A stretch of 5,813 nucleotides of DNA. Origin: an uncultured Collinsella sp. (GTDB lineage Bacteria; Actinomycetota; Coriobacteriia; Coriobacteriales; Coriobacteriaceae). The position numbers and the translations under genes were made by a program. The stretch is from positions 1 through 5,813 of the forward strand of contig UQVD01000105.1 in NCBI GenBank assembly GCA_900544385.1, written 5' to 3'. The notes below the pieces were generated by a model. It saw only the letters and a list, made by a program, of their open reading frames with translations, searched no databases and was not told the origin of the DNA. Position 1 is the first letter of the stretch. Every line of letters starts with the position of its first letter. Shown piece by piece: positions 5,481 through 5,813 of the stretch.

Positions 5481-5767
5481 GTGCCTAGATATTCTACCGC
5501 CTTCGGAATGGACGTACACCTCAGGTCCACCACCGTCTGCGCGCTCGACGCGGAGACGGGCGAGGCCGTGACGAGGAGGTTCCGCGGCAACCCCTGGGGC
5601 GAGGTCGCGGAGTGGATGTCGGGCTTCCCCGGCCCGTCGCTCGCCGCCTACGAGAGCGGCTACCTCGGCTTCGCCCCGCAGAGGGAGCTCTCCGGGCTCG
5701 GCGTCGACTGCGTCGTCGCGGCCGTCTCCAAGGTCCCGAGGTCGGCGGCAGACCTCTCGTCCAAGAA
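5481..5767 (+). CDS. IS110-family DEDD transposase/recombinase, 3'-truncated by contig end
   Basis: This recombinase would move its element through DEDD (RuvC-like) metal catalysis together with a C-terminal serine. Only 95 complete codons are present, because the Tn5 adapter starts at 5768; the truncation is technical and does not show gene decay. Family features are FGMDVHLRSTTVCALDAETG with D11 in MDVH, E58 in AAYESGYLGF, and GVDCVVAAVSKVPRS (about 74-88), the usual IS110 N-terminal order. D11 and E58 match the first two acidic DEDD residues. The last two Asp, in the expected (K/N)(T/D)xRxD block, would follow immediately after the cut. GTG 5481 has a GGGAGG site 5 nt upstream. Codon use is distinctive: 88 of 95 third positions are G or C, and six of seven arginines are AGA/AGG. 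The gene runs divergently from the UPF0371 gene. Confidence 0.92.
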
Positions 5768-5813
5768 CTGTCTCTTATACACATCTCCGAGCCCACGAGA
5801 CCGATCAGTATCT
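5768..5813 (-). other. Illumina Nextera i7-side adapter plus index (artefact)
   Basis: Positions 5768-5786 are the Tn5 mosaic end in reverse complement, CTGTCTCTTATACACATCT. Positions 5787-5801 are the Nextera read-2 tail CCGAGCCCACGAGAC. Positions 5802-5809 read CGATCAGT, which I recall as Nextera XT i7 index N727. Then ATCT begins the P7 sequence. The match is exact. On the minus strand this gives the artefact peptide MGSEMCIRDS. Genomic sequence ends at about 5767. Confidence 0.98.

Larger units (their letters stand above)
5208..5767 (+). mobile_element. Left part of an IS110-family insertion sequence (partial)
   Basis: The element is recognised from its transposase start at 5481 and the long structured non-coding stretch before it, the usual arrangement in the IS110 group. 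IS110-group elements lack clear terminal inverted repeats and make no target duplication, so the left boundary cannot be read from one copy; 5208 is simply the base after the long palindrome. The true boundary could be anywhere from about 5208 to 5300. The right side is lost because the contig ends in adapter. Its base composition and codon use differ from the genes to the left. Confidence 0.6.

Noticed and set aside
5171..5590. Minus-strand frames between the palindrome and the transposase
   Set aside because: They overlap the transposase and the structured IS end, have no homology I recognise, and have no good start site.
1..5813. CRISPR array, tRNA, rRNA, dif site or circular contig overlap
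   Set aside because: No spaced direct repeats, cloverleaf or conserved rRNA segments were seen, I could not find a convincing dif-like site, and the two ends are different adapters, not overlapping genome.

Overview
This window looks like one metagenome- or isolate-assembly contig whose two ends are sequencing-library adapter, not genome. Positions 1-41 are an Illumina Nextera i5-side adapter with its index. Positions 5768-5813 are the reverse-complemented i7-side adapter with its index. The genomic insert is therefore about 42-5767, and neither contig end is a biological boundary. The moderately high GC, the pyrG-xerD pairing, a UPF0371/DUF1846 gene and leaderless-style compact spacing suggest a gut actinobacterium of the Coriobacteriia (Collinsella-like). 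That assignment rests on family recollection, not a search.

From 68 to 5031 every convincing gene lies on the minus strand, in three transcription units, each closed by a hairpin plus T-tract. Read in the direction of transcription, the first is a UPF0371/DUF1846 P-loop-bearing protein (5031-3550), with a perfect TATAAT -10 box upstream and a terminator at 3515-3483. The second is a small winged-helix DNA-binding protein (3293-2955) with its own terminator at 2930-2898. The third is pyrG (CTP synthase, 2776-1115) followed 2 nt later by xerD (tyrosine recombinase, 1112-171), ending in an exceptionally long terminator-like hairpin at 137-68. pyrG supplies CTP. XerD resolves chromosome dimers. 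The same neighbourhood is known in other actinobacteria, usually with a NUDIX gene between the two, which is absent here.

The right end (5056-5767) is accessory DNA. An intergenic stretch of about 400 bp holds a 21-bp near-perfect inverted repeat (5139-5207), a second hairpin (5214-5246) and three further hairpins (5305-5458). These lie directly upstream of a plus-strand IS110-family DEDD transposase/recombinase, which is cut by the adapter after 95 codons. Its GC-rich, AGG-arginine codon use differs from its neighbours, as expected for a transferred element. IS110 elements are now known to encode a target-specifying bridge RNA in this long 5' non-coding end. The folded segment 5305-5458 is therefore the most interesting candidate in the window, although it is supported here only by position and hand-drawn pairing.
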